A stretch of 64,000 bases of DNA, from positions 4,774,001-4,838,000 of the forward strand of contig NZ_CP065997.1 of the NCBI RefSeq assembly GCF_016127315.1, given 5' to 3'. Positions 9,931 to 18,128 of the stretch are shown here, piece after piece; the stretch's first letter is position 1; every line of letters starts with the position of its first letter. The notes below the pieces were generated by a model. The model had not been told where the DNA came from and ran no database searches. It was given only the letters and a program-made list of their open reading frames with translations. A program made the translations under genes and the position numbers. The stretch comes from Achromobacter deleyi (GTDB taxonomy: Bacteria > Pseudomonadota > Gammaproteobacteria > Burkholderiales > Burkholderiaceae_B).

Positions 9931-11271
9931 ATGACCGATACGCCGCCTTCCGCCAGTCCGTCCTCGCCGGCCTTCGCCACCCGCTCCGCGCTGGCGTCGC
10001 AGGCGCGCCGCGCGCAGTTGCGGCGCATGAAGATCGCCGCGCTGGCCCTGCTGGTGGCGATGATCAGCGGCTTCATCACCAGCCACGTCATGGGCGGGCA
10101 GGGCGCCTGGGCCTGGGTGCGGGCCTTCTGCGAGGCCGCCACCGTGGGCGCGCTGGCCGACTGGTTCGCGGTGGTGGCGCTGTTCCGCCGGCCGATGGGC
10201 CTGCCGATTCCGCACACCGCCATCATCCCCAGCAACAAGGACCGCATCGGCGACAACCTCGCGGTGTTCGTGCGCGACCATTTCCTCGACCCCGATACGC
10301 TGATGGCGAAGCTGCGCGGCTTCGACCCGGCCGCGCGCCTGTCGCGCTGGCTGGCGCGGCCGAAGCAGGCGCACGCGCTCAGCGACGGCGCGCGGCGGGT
10401 GGCGCTGCAGACGCTGGACCTGCTGGACGACCACGCGGTGCGCGGCGTGATCCAGGAATTCGTGGTGAAGAACCTGCGGCGCTGGGACGCGGCCGGCACC
10501 GCCGGCGAGGTGCTGGGCCTGTTGACGCGCGACGGCCGCCACCAGGAACTGCTGGACGCCGCCATGGAGCGGCTGGGCGGCTACCTGGGCGACGAGGACG
10601 TCAAGGAACGCGCCTCGGCGCTGCTGGTCAAGTTCGCCCGCAAGGAATGGCCGCGCATCATCGCCGCGGTGGATGTCATCGCCTCGGTTGACGGCATCGC
10701 CGACAACCTGGCCGACCGCCTGGCGCGCGCGCTGGTGCAGGAACTGCGCGACGTGCTGTCCGAACCCCACCACCCGGTGCGGCGCGACTACGAGGCCTGG
10801 GTGCTGAACTACATCGCGCGCCTGGGCGCCGATCCGGCGCTGGCCGCGCAGGTCGAGGCCATGAAGCAGCGCGCCATCGACCACCCCAAGGTGCAGGAAT
10901 ACGTGCAAGGCCTGTGGGACGACATCCACGCCGCGCTGCGGCGCGACCTGAGCGACGAGCATTCGGCCCTGGCCGCGCACCTGGAGAGCGCCTTGCTGGC
11001 GCTGGCGCGCAAGCTGGGCGAAGACCCGGACCTGCGCGAGGCCATCAACAGCCACGTGCTGGGCGCGGCGCGGCGCCTGACCGGGCGGCTGCGCATCGGC
11101 GTCACCGAACACATCTCGCGCACGGTCAAGCTGTGGGACGAGCGCCACCTGGTCGACGAGCTGGAACTGAGCGTGGGGCGCGACCTGCAGTACATCCGCT
11201 TCAACGGCACCCTGGTGGGCGGCCTGATCGGCGTGCTGCTGCACGCGGCGGTGCTGCTGGCGACGGGGTAG
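9931..11271 (+). CDS. DUF445 family membrane protein (YjiN-like)
   Basis: The 446-residue product starts at the ATG at 9931, which follows GGAGA by about 4 bases; a start at 9895 would lack a ribosome site. After a basic N-terminus comes a transmembrane segment (MKIAALALLVAMISGFITSH), then the DUF445 hallmark GALADWFAVVALFRRPMGLP and IPHTAIIPSNKDRIGDNLA. A long helical middle and a C-terminal hydrophobic segment GGLIGVLLHAAVLLATG complete it. The family is an inner-membrane protein of unknown function (YjiN in E. coli). It may be co-transcribed with the LysR gene. Confidence 0.88.
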   Translation: MTDTPPSASPSSPAFATRSALASQARRAQLRRMKIAALALLVAMISGFITSHVMGGQGAWAWVRAFCEAATVGALADWFAVVALFRRPMGLPIPHTAIIPSNKDRIGDNLAVFVRDHFLDPDTLMAKLRGFDPAARLSRWLARPKQAHALSDGARRVALQTLDLLDDHAVRGVIQEFVVKNLRRWDAAGTAGEVLGLLTRDGRHQELLDAAMERLGGYLGDEDVKERASALLVKFARKEWPRIIAAVDVIASVDGIADNLADRLARALVQELRDVLSEPHHPVRRDYEAWVLNYIARLGADPALAAQVEAMKQRAIDHPKVQEYVQGLWDDIHAALRRDLSDEHSALAAHLESALLALARKLGEDPDLREAINSHVLGAARRLTGRLRIGVTEHISRTVKLWDERHLVDELELSVGRDLQYIRFNGTLVGGLIGVLLHAAVLLATG

Positions 11272-11472
11272 CTTGTCGGCCAGGGGGGGATCCCGTCAAC
11301 CGTCGCGGATTTGCGGACGTATCCGATGTATCAGGAGCGAAGATTGCTGGCGAAGCGCCGCGGCGCGGTGCTATTGTCTTTGGCAGTCTGCGGGCCTGGT
11401 CACAGGTTCCGGGACGACCGCCGCCCCGTCGGGCGGCTCGCATCACGCGCATCACTCCCAGGAGGAAAGTCC

Positions 11473-12000
11473 ATGAAGAAACTCTCGATTCTCGTTGCAA
11501 CGCTGGCGCTGGCCGGCGTCTCGGCCGTAGTTCAGGCCGAGAGCGTCACGATGTCGTTCCTGAACGATGACGGCTCCGTGGGCAAAAGCGCGGGCACGGT
11601 CGCGCTGGAGCAGACCAAGGAAGGCCTGAAGTTCACGCCCAAGCTGACGGGCCTGCCGCCGGGCGAACACGGCTTCCATGTCCACGAAAAGGGGTCATGT
11701 GAAGCGACCACGGTCGACGGCAAGGTGATGCCGGGCGGCGCCGCGGGTGGCCACCTCGACCCGTTCAACACCAAGGCGCACAAGGGCCCCCTGGCCACCG
11801 ATGGCCATCTGGGCGATCTGCCTTTCATCACCGTGGGCGCCGATGGCAGCGCCAAGACCGCCGTGGTGGCGCCGCGCCTGAAAATGGCCGACGTGAAGCA
11901 GCGCGCGCTGATGATCCACGTTGGTGCGGACAACTACAGTGATACCCCCAAGCCGCTGGGCGGCGGGGGCGGGCGCATGATCTGCGGCGTGATCAAGTAA
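11473..12000 (+). CDS. sodC: Periplasmic Cu/Zn superoxide dismutase
   Basis: Converts superoxide to hydrogen peroxide and oxygen in the periplasm. The ATG at 11473 follows a strong GGAGGAAAG site. Residues 1-22 are a signal peptide (LSILVATLALAGVSAVVQAE). The mature enzyme carries the copper/zinc ligands in GEHGFHVHEKGSCE, AAGGHLDP and LGDLPFITV, and the conserved C-terminal GGGGGRMICGVI. Length (175) is typical of bacterial SodC. It stands alone with a 201-bp upstream region. A hairpin between this gene and the convergent glutathione transferase may end transcription. Confidence 0.95.
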   Translation: MKKLSILVATLALAGVSAVVQAESVTMSFLNDDGSVGKSAGTVALEQTKEGLKFTPKLTGLPPGEHGFHVHEKGSCEATTVDGKVMPGGAAGGHLDPFNTKAHKGPLATDGHLGDLPFITVGADGSAKTAVVAPRLKMADVKQRALMIHVGADNYSDTPKPLGGGGGRMICGVIK

Positions 12001-12029
12001 GTGGCAGGCCACCGCGCGCCGCCGGGCGT

Positions 12030-12054
12030 GGCGGTCTGGCTGGGCCGGACCGCC
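12030..12054. terminator. Candidate bidirectional terminator hairpin
   Basis: GGCGGTC (12030-12036) pairs perfectly with GACCGCC (12048-12054) around an 11-base loop, exactly between the converging sodC and glutathione transferase genes. There is no T-run on either side, so assignment rests on position and stem only. Confidence 0.35.
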
Positions 12055-12055
12055 G

Positions 12056-12697
12056 CTAGGCGGTGCCGTTGCGGCCGTGGGCGCGGTAGCCCGGCCGCTC
12101 GGCCAGCCGGTCGTAGTAGGCGGCCACCGCCGGCAGCTCGGGCCGCAGGGCGCTGTCCAGCGGCGTGGCGAACCAGCGGTTGACCGACAGGCCGATGGCG
12201 ATGTCGGCCAGCGTGAAGGCCTCGCCGGCCACGTAGGCGCCGGTGTCACGCAGGCGCTGTTCCAGGATTCCCATGAAGTGCGCCCAGTCGCGGCTCGAGG
12301 CCTCGATGGCGGCGGCATCCCGGTGCGCCGGCGACTGCCGCGCCAACGCCAGGAAGGCGTAGCTCCACGACCGGTTCAGGTCGGTCGCCTGCCAATCCAT
12401 CCACTGATCGACCCGGGCGCGAAGCCTGGCGTTGGCCGGATACAGCGGATGCACCGCGTCGCCGCCATATTGGTTGGCCAGGTAGCGGATGATGCTGTTC
12501 GATTCCCACAGCACGAAGTCGCCGTCGCGCAGCACCGGCACCATGGCGTTCGGATTGAGCGCCAGGAAGGCCGCGTCGGCCGTCGGGCGAAAGCCCGCGC
12601 CCCAGTCCTCGCGCGTGAACGGCAGGTCCAGTTCGACACAGGTCCAGAGGACCTTGCGGACGTTGATGGAAGAGGCTTTTCCCAGGATGTTCAGCAT
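12056..12697 (-). CDS. Glutathione S-transferase family protein
   Basis: The 213-residue product has a thioredoxin-like N-terminal domain with [20 protein letters not shown] (active-site Ser in SSINVRK), the cis-Pro motif [20 protein letters not shown] (glutathione contacts) and a helical C-terminal domain with [16 protein letters not shown]. These are GST fold markers; the substrate is not deducible. It is convergent with sodC. The gene is cytosolic and appears complete, with the start ATG at 12697-12695. Confidence 0.9.
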   Translation of the reverse strand: MLNILGKASSINVRKVLWTCVELDLPFTREDWGAGFRPTADAAFLALNPNAMVPVLRDGDFVLWESNSIIRYLANQYGGDAVHPLYPANARLRARVDQWMDWQATDLNRSWSYAFLALARQSPAHRDAAAIEASSRDWAHFMGILEQRLRDTGAYVAGEAFTLADIAIGLSVNRWFATPLDSALRPELPAVAAYYDRLAERPGYRAHGRNGTA

Positions 12698-12847
12698 GAT
12701 GGCGGCGAGGGGTGGCGTCGGGCGAGGCGCCGCGGGCGGCGGCCTCGATGGCAGGCCAGTCTAGCGGCCGCCGCTGGCCGCCGCCAGATACAGATCCGTC
12801 CCTGCGGGACCGCAACAGAAGGTCCCGGCGCCGCCGCGTGGCGTCGT

Positions 12848-14068
12848 TCAACCCGCCACGGTTTCCGGCTGGCGGCTCAGCCGCGCCACCGGGGAAGCCA
12901 GCAGCACCACGAATTGGGCGGCAAAGCCGACGCTGGACAACCACAGGCAGGCATCCATGCCCAGCCGCGCCGCCAGGGTCGCGCCGATCAGGGCGCCCAC
13001 CGGCCGCGCGCCGAATGTCGCCGTGACGATCACGGCCGAGACCCGGCCCAGCAGCGCGTTGGGCGTGACCGCCTGGCGCAGCGTGGTGGTGGCGATGGTC
13101 CACAGGATCGGCCCGGCGCCGAACAGGAACAGGCCGACGCCGGCCCAGGCGCCCGCCGGCCAGGCCAGCGTCGACAGCAGGATGAGGCTGGCGGCCAGCG
13201 CGCAGGTGGGGCCGGCCGCGATCATCGCGCCGAACGACAGGCGCGCCGCCAGCCATGGCGCGGCCAGGGCCCCGGCCAGCATGCCGGCGCCGTAGATGCC
13301 CAGCGTCGCGCCCACGCCGGCGGCGGTCAGGCCCAGGCGCTCCACCGCGTAGACCACGTAGACGGCCTGCAGCACGAACCAGGCGGTGTTGAAGCACACC
13401 GCCGTCACCAGCACCGGCCGCAGCAAGGGATGCGCCGCCACGAACGCGGCGCCTTCGCGCAGTTCGCGCCCCAGGTGGCGCCGCGCCGCCGCGCGCGGCG
13501 GCTCAGAAGGCAGGCCCGCCAGCAGTCCCGCCGCCAGCAGCGACAGCAGGGTGGCCAGGCCGTAGGCGACGGCGGCGCCGATGCCGCCGACCAGCGCGCC
13601 GCCCAGCGCCGGCCCGGCCGAGAACGCCGCGCTGCGCGCCAGTTCCAGCCAGCGGTTGGCCTGCGCCAGCTGGGTCGCCGGCAGCAGCGTCGGCACCAGC
13701 GCGGGCGCGGCGACGTTGTAGGCCACCGTGCCGACCGCGCCCAGGAAGCCCAGCACCGCCAGCGCGGCCAGGTTCAGTCCGTCCACCGCCAGCAGCGCCA
13801 GCAGGCCCAGCAGGCTGGCGGCGCGCGCGCATTCGGCGGCGGTCATCAGGGTGCGGCGCGCGATCCGGTCGGCCAGCACCCCGGCGGGCAGTGACAGCAG
13901 CAGGAAGGGCAGGGTCTGGGCGGTCTGCAGATAGCCGGTCTGGGCGGCGTTGGCGCCCAGCGCCAGCACCGCCACCAGCGGCGCCGCCGCCAGGGCGATC
14001 TGTTCGGAGCATTGGGCGGCCAGGTTGGAGGCGGCCAGGCGGCGGAACGCCGCGGGCAGGGCGGGCAT
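12848..14068 (-). CDS. MFS transporter
   Basis: Inner-membrane transporter of 406 residues with about twelve hydrophobic helices. The loop between helices 2 and 3 has the MFS motif as LPAGVLADRIARRTLM, repeated weakly in the second half as GRVSAVIVTATFGARPVG. The pattern resembles EntS/DUF894-type drug or siderophore exporters, but no substrate can be assigned. It lies downstream of map on the same strand, separated by a terminator-like hairpin, so it is probably transcribed separately. Confidence 0.85.
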   Translation of the reverse strand: MPALPAAFRRLAASNLAAQCSEQIALAAAPLVAVLALGANAAQTGYLQTAQTLPFLLLSLPAGVLADRIARRTLMTAAECARAASLLGLLALLAVDGLNLAALAVLGFLGAVGTVAYNVAAPALVPTLLPATQLAQANRWLELARSAAFSAGPALGGALVGGIGAAVAYGLATLLSLLAAGLLAGLPSEPPRAAARRHLGRELREGAAFVAAHPLLRPVLVTAVCFNTAWFVLQAVYVVYAVERLGLTAAGVGATLGIYGAGMLAGALAAPWLAARLSFGAMIAAGPTCALAASLILLSTLAWPAGAWAGVGLFLFGAGPILWTIATTTLRQAVTPNALLGRVSAVIVTATFGARPVGALIGATLAARLGMDACLWLSSVGFAAQFVVLLASPVARLSRQPETVAG

Positions 14069-14093
14069 GGAGGCAACGGCCGGCGGGGCCGCG

Positions 14094-14125
14094 AAAACGA
14101 CGAGGGCCCGATCATGACCGGGCCC
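14094..14125 (-). terminator. Rho-independent terminator of the map unit
   Basis: On the minus strand a GGGCCCG/CGGGCCC stem (14104-14110 with 14119-14125, 8-base loop) is followed by TCGTCGTTTTC, ending at the T-run complementary to 14094-14097. It lies just after the methionine aminopeptidase stop and before the MFS gene. Confidence 0.55.
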
Positions 14126-14172
14126 CGCGCGCGTCGCACTCCGTTAATTGCCGTCGCCGGCCAGAAGAGGCG

Positions 14173-14964
14173 TCAGGGAATCGGCGGGTAGTCGCCGAAG
14201 CCGTCCGGCCAGGACGTCAGCACTTCGTAGCCGGTGTCGGTGACGACCACCATGTGTTCCCACTGCGCCGATAGCGAGCGGTCCTTGGTGACCACCGTCC
14301 AGCCGTCGGGCAGCTGCTTGCTCTGCGGCTTGCCGGCGTTGATCATGGGCTCGATCGTGAACATCATGCCCGGCTGCAGCACCAGGCCCTCGCCGGGGCG
14401 GCCGTAGTGCAGCACCTGCGGCTCGTCGTGGTAGATCTGGCCGATGCCGTGGCCGCAGTATTCGCGCACGATGCTGAAGTGCTCGCGGTGCGCGACCGTC
14501 TGGATGGCGTGGCCGATGTCGCCCAGCGTGGCGCCGGGCCTGACCGCCATGATGCCGGCGCGCATGGCCTCGTAGGTGGTGGCGACCAGGCGCCGCGCCA
14601 GCGGGCTGGGCTGGCCGACGAAGTACATGCGGCTGGTGTCGCCGTACCAGCCGTCCTTGATGACGGCCACGTCGATGTTGAGGATGTCGCCGTTCTTGAG
14701 CACCTTGGCCGACGGGATGCCGTGGCAGATCACGTGGTTGGCCGAGGCGCAGATGGTCTTGGGAAAGCCGTGATAGCCGACGTTGGCCGGGATCGCCTGC
14801 TGCACGTTGACGATGTAGTCGTGGCAGATGCGGTCGAGCTCGTCGGTGGTGACGCCGGGGCGCACGTGCTCGGCGATCATGTGCAGCACGTCCGCCGCCA
14901 GGGCGCCGGCCTGGCGGGCCATGGCGATGTCGGCGGCGGATTTGATGGAAACCTTGCGCGCCAT
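14173..14964 (-). CDS. map: Methionine aminopeptidase type I
   Basis: Removes the initiator methionine from nascent proteins. The 263-residue product is full length and has all five metal ligands of the type I family: NIDVAVIKDGWYGDTSRM (two Asp), EYCGHGIG (His), FTIEPM (Glu) and QWEHMVVV (Glu). The upstream His of the substrate pocket is in YHGFPKT. Its ATG immediately follows the TAA of the ParD-like gene, so the two form an operon with coupled translation. Betaproteobacteria usually carry another map next to rpsB; this ParD-linked copy is then a second isoform (inference). Confidence 0.94.
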   Translation of the reverse strand: MARKVSIKSAADIAMARQAGALAADVLHMIAEHVRPGVTTDELDRICHDYIVNVQQAIPANVGYHGFPKTICASANHVICHGIPSAKVLKNGDILNIDVAVIKDGWYGDTSRMYFVGQPSPLARRLVATTYEAMRAGIMAVRPGATLGDIGHAIQTVAHREHFSIVREYCGHGIGQIYHDEPQVLHYGRPGEGLVLQPGMMFTIEPMINAGKPQSKQLPDGWTVVTKDRSLSAQWEHMVVVTDTGYEVLTSWPDGFGDYPPIP

Positions 14965-15210
14965 TTACGCGGCCTCCTGCTGGCCGGTGGGCGCCTGCCC
15001 CTGGGACAGGGCCGCAATGCTGAAGCCCTCCGCCTGTTCGATGCGGATCAGCAGTTGGCAGATGTCGGCGTGGCGCAGCTCGGGGTAGAGCTCGGACAGC
15101 ATGCCGATGCGCATCCAGTGCTCGGCCTGCGAGTTGATCGAGCGGCTCAGCGCGCTGCTGGCCACGCGCAGGTTCTCGTGCATCTGCTCGGAAATCTTGA
15201 CGATGCCCAT
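14965..15210 (-). CDS. ParD-like antitoxin-type DNA-binding protein
   Basis: Small protein of 81 residues; MGIVKISEQMHENLRVASSA and SINSQAEHWMRIGMLSEL match the ParD_like family, a ribbon-helix-helix type group. No ParE toxin is next to it; its stop codon abuts the start of methionine aminopeptidase. A perfect 10-bp inverted repeat ends only 8 bases upstream of its start, overlapping the likely ribosome site, which suggests self-repression of the whole operon. The role is likely regulation of map expression rather than toxin neutralisation, but this is inference. Confidence 0.78.
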   Translation of the reverse strand: MGIVKISEQMHENLRVASSALSRSINSQAEHWMRIGMLSELYPELRHADICQLLIRIEQAEGFSIAALSQGQAPTGQQEAA

Positions 15211-15217
15211 AGTGAAT

Positions 15218-15244
15218 GTTCCATATATGGTTTGTATATGGAAC
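15218..15244. promoter_or_regulatory. Perfect inverted repeat operator of the parD-like/map operon
   Basis: GTTCCATATA (15218-15227) and TATATGGAAC (15235-15244) are perfect reverse complements around a 7-base spacer. The site ends 8 bases from the ParD-like start codon (15210), overlaps AT-rich -10-like sequence and lies in a GC-rich background. It is the natural autoregulatory site for the ribbon-helix-helix protein. Confidence 0.65.
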
Positions 15245-15299
15245 GTATGTTATCTCACCGCCGGGCCCGGACGCAAATCGCCCCGCCGTGGCGCGCCCG

Positions 15300-16451
15300 T
15301 CAGGCTGGCTGGGAGGCGGGGGCCTTGTCCAGCAGGTCCATCGCGTCCAGCTGGCGGTAGCGCGCCGGGTAGATCGAGCGCGCGTAGTCCTCGCAGGGCG
15401 TGCCCTGGGTGGCGATGGCCATCACCACGAATTCGGCGAAGTCCTCGGGCGGGCCGGCCTTGGCGTAGTCCGACGGGAAATTGCCGTCGGCCTTGGCGGC
15501 GGCGCCCCAGGCCTTCATGTCGACGCGGGCGTTGTTGGCGTAGCTGTGGGCCAGTTCGTGCAGCACGGCGTGGTCGATCATCGCCTGGTCGCCCGACATG
15601 CTGTAGAGCGTGATGCGCGAGAACATCGTCTCGCCCACCGTGTGCGTCTCGCGCGTCGGATCGGCCCAGGGCGGGCCCTTTACCACCTGCGCGTTGAGCC
15701 GCGTGATGCGGTCTTCCAGCGCCATGCCCTTGGCCAGGCGGATCTGCAGGTCGCGCCCCTGCAGCATCGCCTTGGGGGCGATGCCCAGGCTCTTGGCGAC
15801 CTGTTCCGGTTGTGGCTGCGGTTCCTCGGTCAGGCGCTCGGTGAATTCCTGCGGCCGGCGCTGCATCAGGTCGCCAGTCCAGAGCGGATCGCGCGGCTCC
15901 AGCACCACCGGTACGCGCTGTCCGGCGGGCCAGGCTTCATACATGACGCACTTGTCGTCACCCGCGCGCGCCAGGTTGGCGGGCGGCTGGTAGGCCGACG
16001 GGCCGGTCAGCTTCACCGGGACGCGCTTGGCGTCGAACATCGCCTCGGTCAGCTTGAGCGTGTCCTGCACCTGAGCGCATTTCGCCGGCGCGTCCTGCGC
16101 CGCGATCGGCGCGGCCGCGGCCAGCGCGCCGGCCTGCAGCGCCTGGGGCGCGTCGTTCACGCCCGAGCCGCCGCCGTCGCCGCCGCCATGTTCGAGCTGG
16201 TAGAACTGCTGGCTGGCGATGAGCGTGGCGCCGCAGGAAGTCTTCATGCCTTCGAGCGCCGTGCGGCGGTCGGAGCTGACGCTCTGCACGCCTTCGACGA
16301 TGGTGTGCTGGCCCGGGCACTTGGGGCAGGTGACGCGGTCGCCCACGCGCGCCATGGGCTGGCCGAAGATCTGCACGGATTCATCCCCGGTCACCACCAC
16401 GCCGCCGTGCGACGTGCGGTCACCCTTGCGTATTACGGATCGCTGCGCCAT
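15300..16451 (-). CDS. PAAR-domain T6SS effector with C-terminal zinc metallopeptidase
   Basis: Type VI secretion spike-tip protein of 383 residues. Residues 1-85 form a PAAR domain (GDRTSHGGVVVTGDESVQIF, VGDRVTCPKCPGQHTIVEG, RRTALEGMKTSCGATLI) that caps a VgrG. A Gly/Ala linker (88-125) leads to a C-terminal domain with HELAH at 298-302 and EDFAE at 336-340. The HExxH plus distal E-x-x-A-E spacing is that of gluzincin peptidases, so it probably cleaves proteins in target cells. It is preceded by a small tandem-repeat gene, 36 bp away on the same strand. It is the only PAAR protein in the window. Confidence 0.85.
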   Translation of the reverse strand: MAQRSVIRKGDRTSHGGVVVTGDESVQIFGQPMARVGDRVTCPKCPGQHTIVEGVQSVSSDRRTALEGMKTSCGATLIASQQFYQLEHGGGDGGGSGVNDAPQALQAGALAAAAPIAAQDAPAKCAQVQDTLKLTEAMFDAKRVPVKLTGPSAYQPPANLARAGDDKCVMYEAWPAGQRVPVVLEPRDPLWTGDLMQRRPQEFTERLTEEPQPQPEQVAKSLGIAPKAMLQGRDLQIRLAKGMALEDRITRLNAQVVKGPPWADPTRETHTVGETMFSRITLYSMSGDQAMIDHAVLHELAHSYANNARVDMKAWGAAAKADGNFPSDYAKAGPPEDFAEFVVMAIATQGTPCEDYARSIYPARYRQLDAMDLLDKAPASQPA

Positions 16452-16487
16452 GGCCGCCCGTTGCTCCCAGATGAAGGTTAAGTCTGC

Positions 16488-16739
16488 TTACAGATAGGTG
16501 CCGTCAGGCGCCATGCGCGGCGGGCCCACGACGAAGCTGCCATCGGGCGCCATGCGCACCGGGCCGCCGCTGCCGAGGTAGCGGCCATCGGGCGCGCGCT
16601 GCGGCGTGCCGGCCACGTAGGTGCCGTCCGGCGCGCGGGTGATGGGCCCGCCGTCGCCGACGTAGGTGCCATCGGGGCAGCGCCGCGGCGTGCCGTTGAT
16701 AAAGCGGCCGTTGGGCATCATGTGGAATGACTTGTTCAT
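16488..16739 (-). CDS. Small PDG-repeat protein linked to the PAAR effector
   Basis: Product of 83 residues made almost wholly of six repeats around a P-[DN]-G-[TRS]-[YF]-[VLI] core. Units alternate 13 and 15 residues, giving a 28-residue super-repeat, with R/M ends and Gly/Pro turns. The ATG at 16739 follows GGGAGT and is preferred to an upstream ATG at 16769. There is no signal peptide or membrane segment. It precedes the PAAR-metallopeptidase gene by 36 bp, so they are probably co-transcribed. It could be an immunity protein, an effector chaperone or a structural beta-repeat adaptor; I do not recognise a characterised family. Confidence 0.72.
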   Translation of the reverse strand: MNKSFHMMPNGRFINGTPRRCPDGTYVGDGGPITRAPDGTYVAGTPQRAPDGRYLGSGGPVRMAPDGSFVVGPPRMAPDGTYL

Positions 16740-16820
16740 CGCGACTCCCTGTGTTTGGAGAGCTTGCATGATAGCGATGGTCCCTGATGCGTTTTGTAAT
16801 AGGGCGTGTCATGTTCCAAC

Positions 16821-16833
16821 GTAACGCCGTTAC
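16821..16833. promoter_or_regulatory. Palindrome GTAACG-C-CGTTAC upstream of tssA
   Basis: A perfect 6-bp inverted repeat with a 1-base centre lies in the 176-bp divergent region between the PDG-repeat gene and tssA, 83 bases before the tssA start. It is a plausible operator for a type VI regulator; nothing else in the sequence confirms it. Confidence 0.35.
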
Positions 16834-16915
16834 AGATATGGGATCATCGCTGCTTTCGCCGCCGGGCCATGCGCCGCTTGCGCATGGCTCGCCACCCGCA
16901 ACGACACAAGACACT

Positions 16916-18028
16916 ATGAGCGATATCGACGCACTGCTGCAGCCCATTCCGGGCGAGGCGCCTTGTGGCGCCGACATGGTCTTTTCGGCCGAATTCGATG
17001 CCATCCGCGAGGCCCGCCGCCATGACGACCCGCACCTGGACCAGGGCGACTGGGTCATCGACATCAAGGAAGCCGACTGGCCGCAGGTGGTCCGCATCTG
17101 CACCGAGGTGCTGACCGAGCGCAGCAAGGACGTGCGCGTGGCCGCCTGGCTGGCCGAGGCCTGGGCCAAGACCCGCGGCTTTGCCGGCCTGCGCGATGGC
17201 TTCCTGCTGGTGGACGGCCTGTGCCGGCGCTATTGGGACGGCCTGCATCCGGTGCCCGACGAGGGCGACGTGCAGCAGCGCGTGGGCAACCTGGCGTGGC
17301 TGCTGGCGCGTTCGCAGCAGCTGGTGCGCGAACTGCCGTTGACGCAGTCCGAGGGCGGACGCTTCGGCGCGGTGCTGTGGGACAGCGCCTCGCAACTGGC
17401 CAACGCCATCAAGCGCACGCCGCAGAACGCCGCCGACATGTCGCGCGGCAAGGTCACGCTGGAGCAGTTCGACGCCGCGCGCCGCGATACGCCGCCGGCG
17501 TTCTATTCCGAGCTGGAAAGCCAATTGCAGAGCTGCTTCGGCGCGGTCGACGTGCTGGAGTTGACGCTGACCGAGCGCCTGGGCGACGAAGGCCCGGCCA
17601 TCACGCCGGTGCGCACCGCCCTGAAGGACGTGACCGAACTGGTGCATCGCTTCGCCCGCGAGGCCGGCCTGCTGGTGCGCGCCGACCTGGCGCCGGCGCC
17701 GGCCGCGCAGGCCGCGCCGTCCGCCGGCGCGCCCATCACCCGCATGGAGCCCACCTTGACCGCTGCCGACCTTCCGCCCACGGCCCCCGCGGCCACGCGT
17801 GGCCCGCTGCAAACGCGCGACCAGGCCCTGGCGCAACTGCGCGAAGTGGCCGAGTTCTTCCGCCGCACCGAACCGCACAGCCCCGTGGCCTATCTGGCCG
17901 ACAAGGCCGCCAGCTGGGGCGAGATGTCGCTGCACCTGTGGCTGCGCACCGTGGTCAAGAACGGCGAGGCGCTGTCGGGCCTGGAAGAGCTGCTGGGCGT
18001 GCCCAAGCCGCCGGAGAACAACGGCTGA
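16916..18028 (+). CDS. tssA: T6SS baseplate/cap protein TssA
   Basis: Product of 370 residues with an N-terminal ImpA_N domain (PIPGEAPCGADMVFSAEFDA, DWPQVVRICTEVLTERSKDV, AAWLAEAWAKTRGFAGLRDG), an Ala/Pro linker near 260-305 and a C-terminal helical domain (EVAEFFRRTEPHSPVAYLAD). TssA coordinates baseplate and sheath assembly. The ATG at 16916 starts the conserved domain; earlier in-frame starts lack conserved sequence. It is alone on the plus strand, divergent from the PDG-repeat/PAAR unit and convergent with the OmpA/BON gene. Confidence 0.93.
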   Translation: MSDIDALLQPIPGEAPCGADMVFSAEFDAIREARRHDDPHLDQGDWVIDIKEADWPQVVRICTEVLTERSKDVRVAAWLAEAWAKTRGFAGLRDGFLLVDGLCRRYWDGLHPVPDEGDVQQRVGNLAWLLARSQQLVRELPLTQSEGGRFGAVLWDSASQLANAIKRTPQNAADMSRGKVTLEQFDAARRDTPPAFYSELESQLQSCFGAVDVLELTLTERLGDEGPAITPVRTALKDVTELVHRFAREAGLLVRADLAPAPAAQAAPSAGAPITRMEPTLTAADLPPTAPAATRGPLQTRDQALAQLREVAEFFRRTEPHSPVAYLADKAASWGEMSLHLWLRTVVKNGEALSGLEELLGVPKPPENNG

Positions 18029-18040
18029 AGGCAAGCCCCG

Positions 18041-18065
18041 GGCGATGGCCGCGATGGCCATCGCC
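18041..18065. terminator. Strong hairpin between convergent tssA and ompA-like genes
   Basis: GGCGATGGCC (18041-18050) pairs perfectly with GGCCATCGCC (18056-18065) around GCGAT. It lies 13 bases after the tssA stop, in the convergent gap. No T-run follows, so it is a terminator or mRNA-stabilising structure by position only. Confidence 0.45.
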
Positions 18066-18128
18066 GGATAGCAGCGCGGGCGGGGCGCCGCCACGCCCTG
18101 CGTGACGGCATCAACGCGCGGCCGCCGC

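Noticed and set aside
11420..11437. GCCGCCC/GGGCGGC hairpin upstream of sodC
   Set aside because: Short GC-only stems of this size are frequent by chance at this GC content; no riboswitch-like structure or T-run supports a function.
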